A stretch of DNA of 64,000 bases from Labrys monachus (GCF_030814655.1 NZ_JAUSVK010000001.1:627043-691042); one strand, 5' to 3'; numbered from the stretch's first letter, positions 18,375 through 26,896 are shown. Program-made: numbers and translations. Notes: a model not told the origin generated them from the letters alone.

Positions 18375-19055
18375 ATGTCCTTTGGCATGTCTCTTTCCGA
18401 GTGGAACGGCGTGCCCCGCCCCGAGCGGGTGGTGCTCGAGGGCCGCTATGCGCGGCTGGAGCCGCTCGATGCGGCCCGCCATGGCGACGACCTGTTCGCC
18501 TCCGCGGTCGAGGAGGGGGCCGAGAGCCGCTTCCGCTATCTCTTCGAGGCGGCGCCCGCCAGCCGCGAGGCGTTCACGGCCTGGCTCGAAAAGGCCGCTT
18601 CGGGCAATGATCCCCTGTTTTTCGCGACGATCGACAAGCGGACGGGCCGCGCGGAGGGGCGCCAGGCCCTGATGCGGATCGATCCCGTGCACGGCGTCAT
18701 CGAGATCGGCAGCATCCTGTGGGGACCGGCGATCGCGCGCAGCCGCGTGGCCACCGAGACGCTCTATCTGTTTGCCCGCCACGTCTTCGAGACGCTGGGC
18801 TACCGCCGCTTCGAGTGGAAGTGCAACGCCCTCAACGAGCCCTCCAAGCGCGCGGCCGAACGCTTCGGCTTCACCTTCGAGGGCGTGTTCCGCCAGCACA
18901 TGGTCGCCAAGGGCGAGAATCGCGACACCGCCTGGTTCGCGATGATCGACGCCGACTGGCCGAGGCTGAAGGCGGGCTACGAGGCCTGGCTCGACCCGGC
19001 CAATTTCGACGCGGACGGCCGGCAGCGCAGCAAGCTGCATTTCGCCGCGCCGTGA
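18375..19055 (+). CDS. GNAT-family N-acetyltransferase (RimJ/RimL type)
   Basis: 226 aa cytoplasmic acetyltransferase. The N-terminus (RVVLEGRYARLEPLDAARHG) and the core (GRQALMRIDPVHGVIEIGSI, YRRFEWKCNALNEPSKRAAERFGF) are typical of RimJ/RimL-like Acetyltransf_3 domains. The acceptor (an N-terminus or a small molecule) cannot be deduced. GGA lies 8 nt before the ATG. Its TGA overlaps the GTG start of a second GNAT gene, so the two enzymes are probably made together. Confidence 0.88.
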   Translation: MSFGMSLSEWNGVPRPERVVLEGRYARLEPLDAARHGDDLFASAVEEGAESRFRYLFEAAPASREAFTAWLEKAASGNDPLFFATIDKRTGRAEGRQALMRIDPVHGVIEIGSILWGPAIARSRVATETLYLFARHVFETLGYRRFEWKCNALNEPSKRAAERFGFTFEGVFRQHMVAKGENRDTAWFAMIDADWPRLKAGYEAWLDPANFDADGRQRSKLHFAAP

Positions 19056-19519
19056 CGGACGACCCGGCTCTGCCGCTGCGGCGTGCCGAGGCGGGCGACG
19101 TTCCGGCGCTGGCGGCGTTGCAGCGCGCGGCCTATGCCGATCTCAGGGCGCGGATCGGCATGAGCCTGCAGCCCTACGATGCCGATTTCGCCGCCGTCTT
19201 CGCGACGACGGAGATCTGGCTCGCCGGACCTTCGCAAAAGCTCGATGCCGCGCTCATCCTCGACCCGAAACCCGACCATCTCCTGATCTGGAGCATCGCG
19301 GTGGCGCCGGAGCGCAAGGGTGCAGGGCTCGGCTCGGCGCTGCTCGATTTCGCCGAAGCCCGCGCCGCCGAGGCCGGCCTGCCGGAGGTCAGGCTCTACA
19401 CCAACGAACGCTTCACCGAGAACGTCGCCTGGTACCGGCGCCGGGGCTATGCCGTCGAGCGCATCGAGGAGCGCCCCGATCGGCGCGTCGTGCATTTCCG
19501 CCGTGCCGTGCGAGCTTGA
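19052..19519 (+). CDS. GNAT-family N-acetyltransferase, small
   Basis: 155 aa single-domain GNAT. The acetyl-CoA-binding motif is visible at IWSIAVAPERKGAGLGSALLDFAE, with the pyrophosphate-loop RKGAGLGS, and motif B near YTNERFTENVAWYRRRGY. It starts with GTG overlapping the stop of the preceding gene (GTGA), which shows coupling; no ATG lies near the conserved N-terminus. Substrate is unknown. It is only distantly related to the upstream GNAT, so this is a functional pair rather than a fresh duplication. Confidence 0.85.
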   Translation: MTDDPALPLRRAEAGDVPALAALQRAAYADLRARIGMSLQPYDADFAAVFATTEIWLAGPSQKLDAALILDPKPDHLLIWSIAVAPERKGAGLGSALLDFAEARAAEAGLPEVRLYTNERFTENVAWYRRRGYAVERIEERPDRRVVHFRRAVRA

Positions 19520-19558
19520 TGGGAGTATCATTCGAGGCTATATAATGTCTCAAATGAT
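19516..19558 (+). promoter_or_regulatory. Promoter with overlapping inverted-repeat operator for the RES toxin-antitoxin operon
   Basis: A consensus -10 box TATAAT (19541-19546) sits inside the 12-nt spacer of an inverted repeat with arms ATCATTCGAG (19527-19536) and CTCAAATGAT (19549-19558), matching at 9 of 10 positions. A weak -35 (TTGATG, 19516) is 19 nt upstream. This is a classic layout for autorepression by an antitoxin. The antitoxin ATG follows 15 nt downstream. Confidence 0.7.
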
Positions 19559-19572
19559 GCTGAGAGAGAAAG

Positions 19573-20001
19573 ATGCTCGCCTTCACCGACGTCGCTGATA
19601 TCCTCGGCCTGCCTGCTCGGGATCCCGTACGTTCGGCCTTCGCCTTGATCATCGAGATCGAGGAGGGGCTGCCGGTCGGTGCACTCGATCGGGTGGCCCG
19701 GCTGCTGGCGCCCGGGGATGCTCAGTTCAAATACCGCCTCGTGCCCAAGGCGACCTATGAGCGCCGCAAGAGCACGCATAGACTGTCCTCCGACGAAGGT
19801 TCGAGGCTGGCCCGGGTGGCGCGTGTCTGGGGCCTGGCGCGCGATGTCTGGCAAAGCGACGACGAGGCGCGGGACTTTCTTTTCCGGCCCCATGCGATGA
19901 TCGAGGACAAGCGCCCGATCGATGTCGTCATCCAGAGCGAGTTCGGGGCCGAGCTGGTGGCCGATATCCTCGAACGGGTGAAATACGGAACGGCGGCTTG
20001 A
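19573..20001 (+). CDS. Xre/MbcA/ParS-type antitoxin (DUF2384)
   Basis: 142 aa DNA-binding antitoxin of the RES-Xre class. The C-terminal DUF2384 domain is visible (SSDEGSRLARVARVWGLARDVW, then HAMIEDKRPIDVV, ending near LERVKYG). The N-terminal part should provide helix-turn-helix DNA binding. It neutralises the RES toxin encoded immediately downstream, whose TTG start overlaps this stop codon (TTGA). The inverted repeat around the -10 box upstream is its likely operator. AGAGAGAAAG precedes the ATG. Confidence 0.9.
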   Translation: MLAFTDVADILGLPARDPVRSAFALIIEIEEGLPVGALDRVARLLAPGDAQFKYRLVPKATYERRKSTHRLSSDEGSRLARVARVWGLARDVWQSDDEARDFLFRPHAMIEDKRPIDVVIQSEFGAELVADILERVKYGTAA

Positions 20002-20492
20002 CCGCCCAGATCCTCGATCGCAGTCTGACCTGCTTTCGGATCGGCGATCCCGCCGGTCGCTTTGCGATCTTCGATGCGACCGGATCGACGATCGCCCCGG
20101 GGCGATGGAACACCGCCGGAAGCGCCGTGATCTATGCGAGCGCGCATTATGCCACGGCGCTCCTCGAAAAGCTGGTTCACGGCAGTGGCCGCTTGCCGCC
20201 CAACCAGCACTTCATCACCATCGCCGTACCGCCCGGGCTGGGCTACGAGGTCTTTTCACCCCCGACCCTGCCGGAATGGGACAGCATGCCGGCCACGGTG
20301 AGCCGGACGTTCGGCGAGAGATGGTGCCTGGAGAAGCGCAGTCTCATCCTGATCGTGCCGAGCGTGGTGGCGCGGCCTGAAAGGAATGTCCTCATCAATC
20401 CCGCCCATCCCGAATTTCCTCATATCGAAAAAACTCTGCACGAGCCGGTGTTCTGGGACCGGCGGCTGTTCGGGCCGCCGCCACGAAGCTGA
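19998..20492 (+). CDS. RES-domain toxin, probable NAD+ phosphorylase
   Basis: 164 aa RES-family toxin. Conserved residues of the family are visible: R14 (FRIGDP), GRWN at 35-38, Y46, E57 (ALLEKLVH) and S122 with N134-P (the INPAHP motif). Characterised homologues degrade intracellular NAD+, causing growth arrest. It starts at TTG overlapping the antitoxin stop, keeping toxin translation low and coupled. All key residues look intact, so the toxin is probably active. The module sits between GNAT genes and msrA with no sign of a mobile carrier. Confidence 0.9.
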   Translation: MTAQILDRSLTCFRIGDPAGRFAIFDATGSTIAPGRWNTAGSAVIYASAHYATALLEKLVHGSGRLPPNQHFITIAVPPGLGYEVFSPPTLPEWDSMPATVSRTFGERWCLEKRSLILIVPSVVARPERNVLINPAHPEFPHIEKTLHEPVFWDRRLFGPPPRS

Positions 20493-20555
20493 GGACCTGT
20501 TCGAGGCGGCCATGCCCGAAGGATCGGGACACGAGGGTCCAAGCCGCCTGCGAGG

Positions 20556-21269
20556 CTACTTCGCTGCGACGAGCACCGGATCCGGGCGATAGAGAGCCGG
20601 GAACAGGCTCTGCAGCGCCTCGACCTTGGGGATGTCGTTGATGGCGATATAGGGATAGTCCGGATGCAGGGTCAGGAAGTCCTGGTGATAGGCTTCCGCC
20701 GGATAGAAGCCCTTCAGCGTGCCGATGCGGGTGACGATCGGCGCCGCGAAGGCATGGGCGCCGTCGAGCTGCCTGACATAGGCCGCGGCGATGCGGGCCT
20801 GTTCGGGCGTGGTGGTGAAGATCTGCGAACGGTATTGCGTGCCGCTGTCCGGTCCCTGCCGGTTGAGCTCGGTCGGATCATGGGCGACGGAGAAATAGAT
20901 CTGCAGGATCTTGCCGTAGCTGACCTGCCTGGGATCGAAGGTGACGCGCACGGACTCGGCATGGCCCGTGGTGCCGGTGGAGACGATCTCGTATTGCGCA
21001 TGCTGCCTGTCGCCGCCCGCATAGCCGGAAACGGCGCTGGTGACGCCCTTCACATGCTGGAAGACGCCCTGGACGCCCCAGAAGCAGCCGCCGGCGAGCA
21101 CCGCCACCTCAGGGCCGCCCGCCTGTGCGGTTTCGTCGGCCTGGGGCGCGGGCACGACATGCGGCGCCTCCTCAGCCTGCGAGGGCGACAGCCGGAGGGC
21201 CGCGGCCGCCGAGAAGAGGAGGCCGGTGATCAGAATAGTGCGGATCTGCGTTGCGCGAGGCTTCGTCAT
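20556..21269 (-). CDS. msrA: Exported peptide-methionine (S)-S-oxide reductase MsrA
   Basis: 237 aa. The catalytic motif GCFWG is at residues 61-65 with nucleophile C62, and the family continues through SGYAGG, GTTGHAESV, YFSVAHDPT and QYRS.IF. It reduces methionine-S-sulfoxide in oxidised proteins. An N-terminal hydrophobic segment (TILITGLLFSAAAALRL) followed by a Pro/Ala linker indicates export to the periplasm, unlike the usual cytosolic enzyme. No MsrB lies beside it. It stands alone, convergent with the RES toxin gene. Confidence 0.93.
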   Translation of the reverse strand: MTKPRATQIRTILITGLLFSAAAALRLSPSQAEEAPHVVPAPQADETAQAGGPEVAVLAGGCFWGVQGVFQHVKGVTSAVSGYAGGDRQHAQYEIVSTGTTGHAESVRVTFDPRQVSYGKILQIYFSVAHDPTELNRQGPDSGTQYRSQIFTTTPEQARIAAAYVRQLDGAHAFAAPIVTRIGTLKGFYPAEAYHQDFLTLHPDYPYIAINDIPKVEALQSLFPALYRPDPVLVAAK

Positions 21270-21416
21270 GGGGCGCTCCTGCCGGATTTCGACGTCATAT
21301 CGGCGTATACGTATCCTCTCGCCGAAAATTTCACGCTCACCGGAATGTGACGACGGGAGGCCGGGCGAGGGGTGCTGCGCCCTGACGGACGTCCATCGCC
21401 TTTCCGAGCGCGGGCG

Positions 21417-22787
21417 TCAGAAGAAGAAGTCGTATTCCCGCGGCGTGAGTTCGGAGAGCAGCGCCTCGTGCTGGCCGTGGATGAGATGGGCGTAGGTCTC
21501 CAGGTAGCGCTTGGGCAGGTACTCCTTCAGCACCGGCGCCGAGGCGAGCCGGCGCGAGGCCTCGAAGACGTCGGCGGGAAGGCCGCGGTCCCGCTTGAAG
21601 CCGGCATGCCGGCCGACCACCGGCGCGTCGGGCTCGAGCTTGCGGGTGATGCCGTGATGGGCCGAGGCCAGGATCGCGGCGAGGACGAGATAGGGATTGG
21701 CGTCCGCGCCGGCGACGCGGTGCTCGATGCGCCGCCCGGCTCCCTTGTCGGTGGGGATGCGCAGGGCGACGGTGCGGTTGTCCTCGCCCCAGCGGCGGTT
21801 GACCGGCGCGAACAGGCCGCCGAAGCGGCGGAAGGAATTGTGGTTCGGCGCGAAGAGGGCGAGCGATTCGGCCATCAGCTTCTGCATGCCCGCCACGGCA
21901 TGGCGGAGCAGGGTTTCTCCGCCCTCGGGATCGGCGAAGACGTTGCGCCCGTCCGCGTCGCGCAGGCTGAGATGGACATGGAGGCCGGACCCGGTCTGGT
22001 CCGCATAGGGCTTGGCCATGAAGGTGGCGTCCCACCCCTCCGCCCGCGCCGTGCCGCGCACGAGCCGCTTGAGCAGGACGGCATGGTCGCCCGCCCGCAC
22101 GGCGTCGTCCTGGTGGGCGAGGTTGGTCTCGAACTGGCCGATGCCCATTTCCGCGATGAGGCTGCCGAGCGGCACGTCCTGGCTGCGGGCGGCCTCGTCG
22201 AGCCGGGCCGACCATTGGGCGACTTCCTCCAGCGTGAGGACGGAGAGGTTGGTGGGCGGCCCGAGCGGGCGGCCGGTGCGCCGGAGCACCGGCGGGCGGA
22301 TGCGCCCATCGGCCTCGCGCGCGCCGTCGGTCAGGAAGAACTCGAACTCGCAGGCGACGGTCGGGAACAGGCCGTCGGCCTCCAGGCGGGCGACGACGCC
22401 CCTGAGGAGGTGGCGCGGATCGGTCCATAGCGGTTCGCCGCTGGCGGAAAAGACGACGTCGAGCATGACCTGCGCCGTGGGGACGGCGGCCCAGGGCATC
22501 GGCTTCAGCGTGCCGGGAATGGGCGAGCCGGTGGCGTCCGGATCGCCGTCGTCCCAGCCGATGCCGCCGGACCCGTAGCCGTCATGGCGGGCGTCGAGCA
22601 CATAGGGCGCCGCCGAAAAGCCCATGCCGCTGCGGTAGAGCGCATCGGCGTCGTCGATCGGCAGGCGCTTGCCAAAGCCGTAGCCGGTGAGATCGGGCGT
22701 GAAGGCCTCGATGAAGCGGGTGTCCGGATGGGCGGCGAGAAAGGCGGCGAGTTCGGGATGGCGGGGCGGGCGGGCGTCTGCTGGCAT
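21417..22787 (-). CDS. Glutamine synthetase-like ligase (gamma-glutamylpolyamine synthetase type)
   Basis: 456 aa GlnA-fold ATP-dependent ligase. Metal and substrate residues are visible in CEFEFFL (about 146-152), EMGIGQFETNL, GSGLHVHLSL, the NHNSFRRF loop and RIEHRVAGADANPYLVLAAILA. The short N-terminus and the replacement of the usual tyrosine-adenylylation region point to the PuuA-like branch rather than nitrogen-assimilating GlnA. It probably ligates glutamate to an amine such as a polyamine or ethanolamine. It lies just downstream of, and on the same strand as, the GMC oxidoreductase gene (65-bp gap), so the two may be co-transcribed. Confidence 0.85.
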   Translation of the reverse strand: MPADARPPRHPELAAFLAAHPDTRFIEAFTPDLTGYGFGKRLPIDDADALYRSGMGFSAAPYVLDARHDGYGSGGIGWDDGDPDATGSPIPGTLKPMPWAAVPTAQVMLDVVFSASGEPLWTDPRHLLRGVVARLEADGLFPTVACEFEFFLTDGAREADGRIRPPVLRRTGRPLGPPTNLSVLTLEEVAQWSARLDEAARSQDVPLGSLIAEMGIGQFETNLAHQDDAVRAGDHAVLLKRLVRGTARAEGWDATFMAKPYADQTGSGLHVHLSLRDADGRNVFADPEGGETLLRHAVAGMQKLMAESLALFAPNHNSFRRFGGLFAPVNRRWGEDNRTVALRIPTDKGAGRRIEHRVAGADANPYLVLAAILASAHHGITRKLEPDAPVVGRHAGFKRDRGLPADVFEASRRLASAPVLKEYLPKRYLETYAHLIHGQHEALLSELTPREYDFFF

Positions 22788-22852
22788 GATGGCTCTCGGT
22801 GAGGCGCCACAGAACGCGAGCGCGGCAGCGCCGTCAAGGCCCGGCGGCAGAC

Positions 22853-24475
22853 TCAGCGATTGTCGGCGAGGATCATGCCGGCGGCCTTCTCGGCGATCAT
22901 GATCGTCGGCGAATTGGTGTTGCCCGAGGTGATGGCGGGCATGACGGAGGCGTCGGCGACGCGCAGGCCGGCGATGCCGAACAGGCGCAGGCGCTGGTCG
23001 ACGACCGCCATGGCATCGGAGGCCAGCCCCATCCTCGCCGTGCCGACGGGGTGGAAGATGGTGGTGCCGATGGCGCCGGCGGCGCGCGCCAGATCTTCGT
23101 CGCCGTCGCCGATGGCGGGGCCGGGCAGCACCTCCTCCGGCCGGAACCTGGCGAAGGCGGGCGCCGCCGTCACCCTGCGCACCAGGCGGATGGCGCGGGC
23201 GGCGACGAGGCGGTCGTTCTCCGCCGTCAGATAGCAGGGGGCGATCTCGGGCGGGGCGGCGGGATCGGCCGAGGTGATGCGGACATGGCCGCGGCTTTCC
23301 GGGCGCAGGTTGCAGATGCTCGCGGTGATCGCCGGATAGGGATGGAGGGGATCGCCGAACTTGTCGAGCGACAAAGGCTGGACATGGAATTCGAGGTCGG
23401 CCCGTTCGACCTCCGGCGAGGAGCGCGCGAAGATGCCGAGCTGGGACGGCGCCATCGTCATCGGTCCGCGCCGCCGCAGGGCATAGTCGATGCCCATCCA
23501 GCCGCGGCGCAGCAGATTGGCATAGGTCTCGTTGAGGGTGCGCACGCCCGAGACCTTGTAGATCGTCCGCAGCTGCAGGTGGTCCTGCAGATTGGCACCG
23601 ACGCCGGGGCGGTCGGCGATCACCGGGATGCCGAGGGTGGACAGGGTTTCGCCCGCCCCGATGCCCGAGCGCTGGAGGACCTGTACGCTGCCGATCGAGC
23701 CGGAGGCGAGGACGACCTCGCGCCGCGCCGAGGCCCTGCGTGTCACGCCGCCCTGGATCCATTGCACGCCGACGGCGCGGTTCTCCTCGATGAGGAGCTT
23801 GTCGACCAGGCAGCCGGTCTCGAGCTTCAGGTTCCGGCGGCCGAGCGCGGGCTTCAGGAAGCCGCGTGCCGCGGACCAGCGCACGCCCCGCTTCTGGTTG
23901 ACCTGGAAATAGGAGGAACCCTCATTGTCGCCGCGGTTGAAATCGTCGATCTTGCGGATGCCGCATTGCGCGGCGGCGTCGCGGTAGCGGTCGAGCACCT
24001 CCCAGGCGATGCGCGGGGGCTCGACGCGCCACTCGCCGCCGGCGGCATGGAATTCCGACGGCCCGAGATAATGGTCCTCATGCTTCTTGAACAGCGGCAG
24101 GACGTCGTTCCATCCCCAGCCCTCGAGGCCGAGCTGGCGCCAGTGATCGTAATCGGCCGCCTGGCCGCGCATATAGATCATGGCGTTGATCGCGGAGGAG
24201 CCGCCGATCACCTTGCCGCGCGGATAGGCGAGGGTCCGGCCGCCGAGCCCGGCCTCGGCGACGGTCCTGAAGCACCAGTCGGCGCGCGGATTGCCGATGG
24301 CGAAGAGATAGCCGACGGGGATGTGGAACCAGATCCAGTCGTCGCGGCCGCCCGCCTCGATCACGAGAACCCGGCTGGAGGGATCGGCCGACAGCCGGTT
24401 GGCGAGCACCGACCCCGCCGATCCCGCGCCGACGACGATGTAGTCATAGACGTCCTCGGATGAAGGGGCTTCCAT
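22853..24475 (-). CDS. GMC-family FAD oxidoreductase (choline dehydrogenase-like)
   Basis: 540 aa flavoenzyme oxidising an alcohol. The N-terminal FAD-binding GAGSAG is at residues 16-21, with VIEAGG after beta-strand 2. GMC signature 1 appears around YPRGKVIGGSSAINAMIYMRG, signature 2 around EVVLASGSIGSVQVLQRSGIG, and the C-terminal catalytic His and Asn in FHPVGTARMG and SGNTNSPTIMIAEKAA. The substrate class is broad (choline, aliphatic alcohols, polyethylene glycol). The ATG at 24475 places the FAD motif at the expected distance. The downstream neighbour is the PuuA-like ligase. Confidence 0.92.
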   Translation of the reverse strand: MEAPSSEDVYDYIVVGAGSAGSVLANRLSADPSSRVLVIEAGGRDDWIWFHIPVGYLFAIGNPRADWCFRTVAEAGLGGRTLAYPRGKVIGGSSAINAMIYMRGQAADYDHWRQLGLEGWGWNDVLPLFKKHEDHYLGPSEFHAAGGEWRVEPPRIAWEVLDRYRDAAAQCGIRKIDDFNRGDNEGSSYFQVNQKRGVRWSAARGFLKPALGRRNLKLETGCLVDKLLIEENRAVGVQWIQGGVTRRASARREVVLASGSIGSVQVLQRSGIGAGETLSTLGIPVIADRPGVGANLQDHLQLRTIYKVSGVRTLNETYANLLRRGWMGIDYALRRRGPMTMAPSQLGIFARSSPEVERADLEFHVQPLSLDKFGDPLHPYPAITASICNLRPESRGHVRITSADPAAPPEIAPCYLTAENDRLVAARAIRLVRRVTAAPAFARFRPEEVLPGPAIGDGDEDLARAAGAIGTTIFHPVGTARMGLASDAMAVVDQRLRLFGIAGLRVADASVMPAITSGNTNSPTIMIAEKAAGMILADNR

Positions 24476-24663
24476 CGCACGCGCTCCCGGCCGCGGATCC
24501 CCGCCTGCGACCCGGCGGATCGCGGGGAGGTCCCGATACGCGTTCGACCATGAAGAACGCCGCGGGGCAACCTGTTTCGAAAAAGTGCCGCTGCGGCGGC
24601 CTGCGCGCCATGGTGGTGGCAAGCGCAGGAGGCGGGAGCGGCCGGACCTCGTTCCCCGAGGCT

Positions 24664-25110
24664 TCACCCCAGCGCGGCGAGGTCCCGGCGCAGCTGGTCG
24701 GCATCGGCGCCGGGCAGGCGGGCCTCGACCTCGGCATGGGTGCTCTGCCAGATCGGCACGGCGGCGGCGAGAAGGCTCCGCCCCGCCGGCGTGAGGGCGA
24801 GGAGCCGCGAGCGCCGGTCCGCCGGATCGGTGCCGATCTCCACCAGGCCCCGCCGTTCCAGCGGCTTGAGCGCGGCGGTGAGCGTGGTGCGGTCCATCGC
24901 CAGCAGCGCCGCCACCGGCGCCATGGTGGGGGGACTCGGCCGGTTCAGCGCCATCATCAGCGAGAACTGGTTGTTGGTGAGGCCGACGGGACGCAGCGCC
25001 TCGTCGAAACGCCGCGCCAGCCGGCGCGCCGCCCGCTGCACATGGAGGCACAGGCAGGTATCGCGGACCAGCAGCGTCGTCTCGAAGGGCACCGACAAGG
25101 GTTTTGACAT
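24664..25110 (-). CDS. MarR-family transcriptional regulator
   Basis: 148 aa winged-helix regulator. The recognition region PVAALLAMDRTTLTAALKPLERRGLVEI and the wing DPADRRSRLLALTPAG are characteristic. Two cysteines near the N-terminus (CLCLHV) could sense oxidants or electrophiles. It is divergent from the DUF899 gene across a short spacer that contains a perfect palindrome, its likely binding site. Confidence 0.92.
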   Translation of the reverse strand: MSKPLSVPFETTLLVRDTCLCLHVQRAARRLARRFDEALRPVGLTNNQFSLMMALNRPSPPTMAPVAALLAMDRTTLTAALKPLERRGLVEIGTDPADRRSRLLALTPAGRSLLAAAVPIWQSTHAEVEARLPGADADQLRRDLAALG

Positions 25111-25121
25111 CGCGCGATGAT

Positions 25122-25133
25122 GTTGATATCAAC
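25122..25133. promoter_or_regulatory. Perfect palindrome, probable MarR operator
   Basis: GTTGATATCAAC is a perfect 12-bp palindrome, 12 bp upstream of the marR-like start and about 40 bp from the DUF899 start. TTGATATCAA-like sites are typical for MarR-family repressors that control divergent genes. Confidence 0.6.
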
Positions 25134-25174
25134 CTATCCTGTCAAGAAAGTCCGGCGCTGTCATGGAGAACGAC

Positions 25175-25921
25175 ATGCAGAACAATCCGGTCGTATCGCG
25201 GGAGGAATGGCTCGAGGCGAGGAGGGCGCTCCTGGTCCGGGAAAAGGAGGCGACGAGGGCGCGCGACAGGCTCAATGCCGAACGGCGCGCGCTGCCATGG
25301 GTCGAGGTCGACAAGGCCTATGCGTTCGATGCGCCGGAAGGCCGCCTTACGCTCGCCGAGCTGTTCGGCGGACTTAGCCAGCTCGTCGTCTATCACTTCA
25401 TGTTCGGCCCGGACTGGAAGGCAGGCTGCCCCGGGTGCTCCTTCCTGGCCGACCATCTCGACGGCGCCCTGCCGCATCTCGAACATCACGATGTCCGGCT
25501 GGTCGTGGTGTCGCGTGCGCCGCTCGCCAGGATCGAGGCCTTCAAGGCGCGGATGGGGTGGCGCTTTCCCTGGGTTTCCTCCTTCGGCAGCGATTTCAAC
25601 TTCGACTATCACGTCTCCTTCTCCGAGGAGGCGCTCGGGCAGGACAGCGTGTCCTACAATTTTCGGCAAATCCCGGCCGGCGAGGCCAATGACGAGCTGC
25701 CCGGCCTCAGCGCCTTCGCCAGGGACGAGGACGGCGGCGTCTTCCACACCTATTCGAGCTATGCGCGGGGTCCGGAGGAGTTGATCGGCGCCCTGATGAT
25801 CCTCGACCGCGCCCCCAAGGGTCGCAACGAAACCACCACCCTGGATTTCGTCCGCCGGCACGACGAATACGAGGCCGCGCCGCATGCGCAGACCTGTTGC
25901 GGCGGGCCGGCCGAGGCCTGA
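25175..25921 (+). CDS. DUF899 thioredoxin-like protein
   Basis: 248 aa protein of the DUF899 family, which has a thioredoxin/AhpC-like fold. Features are the conserved N-terminal VSREEWLEARRALLVREKE, the strand FMFGPDWKAGCPGCSF with a CxxC pair (C85, C88), and the C-terminal FDYHVSFSEE.....YNF region, ending with CC near the terminus. It is probably a cytoplasmic redox protein; its activity is unproven. GGAG 7 nt before 25175 favours this start over ATG 25163. The divergent MarR gene and the shared palindrome suggest induction by an oxidant or toxic compound. Confidence 0.88.
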   Translation: MQNNPVVSREEWLEARRALLVREKEATRARDRLNAERRALPWVEVDKAYAFDAPEGRLTLAELFGGLSQLVVYHFMFGPDWKAGCPGCSFLADHLDGALPHLEHHDVRLVVVSRAPLARIEAFKARMGWRFPWVSSFGSDFNFDYHVSFSEEALGQDSVSYNFRQIPAGEANDELPGLSAFARDEDGGVFHTYSSYARGPEELIGALMILDRAPKGRNETTTLDFVRRHDEYEAAPHAQTCCGGPAEA

Positions 25922-26048
25922 CGCATCGAAACAGGCGGGCGGCGGGCGGGGCACACCCGGACCGCAGACGACGCGGCGGTCCGATCTCCGTCACGTTCGC
26001 GCGCTATCTTCTCGCCGTAGAAACCATCAATGGAAAGGGAGAAACGAC

Positions 26049-26819
26049 ATGTCGGAGATTGCCGGGACTTTCGTCTGGTACGAATTGATGACGAGCGACA
26101 TGAAGGCGGCCGAGGCCTTCTATCGGGACGTCATCGGCTGGGATGCGGCCGATTCGGGGCTGCCCGGCATGTCCTACACCCTGTTCTCGGCCAACGGCAC
26201 TCCCGTCTGCGGGCTGACGACGGTTCAGGCGGACGCGGCTGCAATGGGCGCCAGGCCGGGCTGGATCGGCTATGTCGGCGCCGACGACGTCGATGCGACC
26301 GCCGCGCGCATCGAGGAACTCGGCGGCAAGGTCCTGCGCGCGCCCGACGACATCCCCGGCATCGGGCGCTTCGCCGTCGCCGCCGACCCGCACGGCGCGG
26401 TTTTCTGCCTGTTCAAGGGCCAGGGCGAGGGGCCGGCGATGCCGGCCATGGGCACGCCCGGCCATTTCGGCTGGCGCGAGCTCCACGCGGGCGACGGCCC
26501 GGCCGCCTTCGATTTCTATGCGGAGCTCTTCGGCTGGACCAAGGGCGCGGCCATGGATATGGGCCCGATGGGCGTCTACCAGATCTTCGGCAGGAACGGC
26601 GTCGACCTCGGCGGCATCATGACCAAGGCCCCCCATATCCCGATGCCGTTCTGGCTCTATTACGTCCATGTCGCGGATATCGACGCCGCCGGCGCGCGGG
26701 TGGCGGCGAAGGGCGGGCAAGTGGTGTTCGGCCCGCAGGAAGTACCCGGAGGCCTGTGGATCCTGCAATGCCGCGATCCGCAGGGAGAGATGTTCGCCCT
26801 GGTGGGCGCCCGCGGCTGA
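26049..26819 (+). CDS. VOC-superfamily protein with two glyoxalase-like domains
   Basis: 256 aa, made of two tandem VOC modules (about residues 7-125 and 138-254). Each has the pattern of a metal-dependent dioxygenase, isomerase or binding protein: FVWYELMTSDMKAAEAFY.DVIGW and FGWRELHAGDGPAAFDFYAELFGW. Such two-domain proteins (27 kDa antigen CFP30B-like) have no assigned reaction. GGGAGAA lies 6 nt before the ATG. It follows the DUF899 gene by 127 bp, so it could be in the same MarR-controlled group. Confidence 0.88.
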   Translation: MSEIAGTFVWYELMTSDMKAAEAFYRDVIGWDAADSGLPGMSYTLFSANGTPVCGLTTVQADAAAMGARPGWIGYVGADDVDATAARIEELGGKVLRAPDDIPGIGRFAVAADPHGAVFCLFKGQGEGPAMPAMGTPGHFGWRELHAGDGPAAFDFYAELFGWTKGAAMDMGPMGVYQIFGRNGVDLGGIMTKAPHIPMPFWLYYVHVADIDAAGARVAAKGGQVVFGPQEVPGGLWILQCRDPQGEMFALVGARG

Positions 26820-26845
26820 CGCGTCGCATTCCCCGATGATTCTTC

Positions 26846-26870
26846 GATGCCCGGCCCTGCGCCGGGCATC
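26846..26870 (+). terminator. Stem-loop after the VOC gene
   Basis: A perfect 9-bp stem (GATGCCCGG / CCGGGCATC) with a 7-nt loop lies 27 bp after the VOC stop codon. It is followed by GTCGTT rather than a full T-run, so termination may be partial. Confidence 0.5.
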
Positions 26871-26896
26871 GTCGTTCCGGCCGGCACGAGGCGCCG

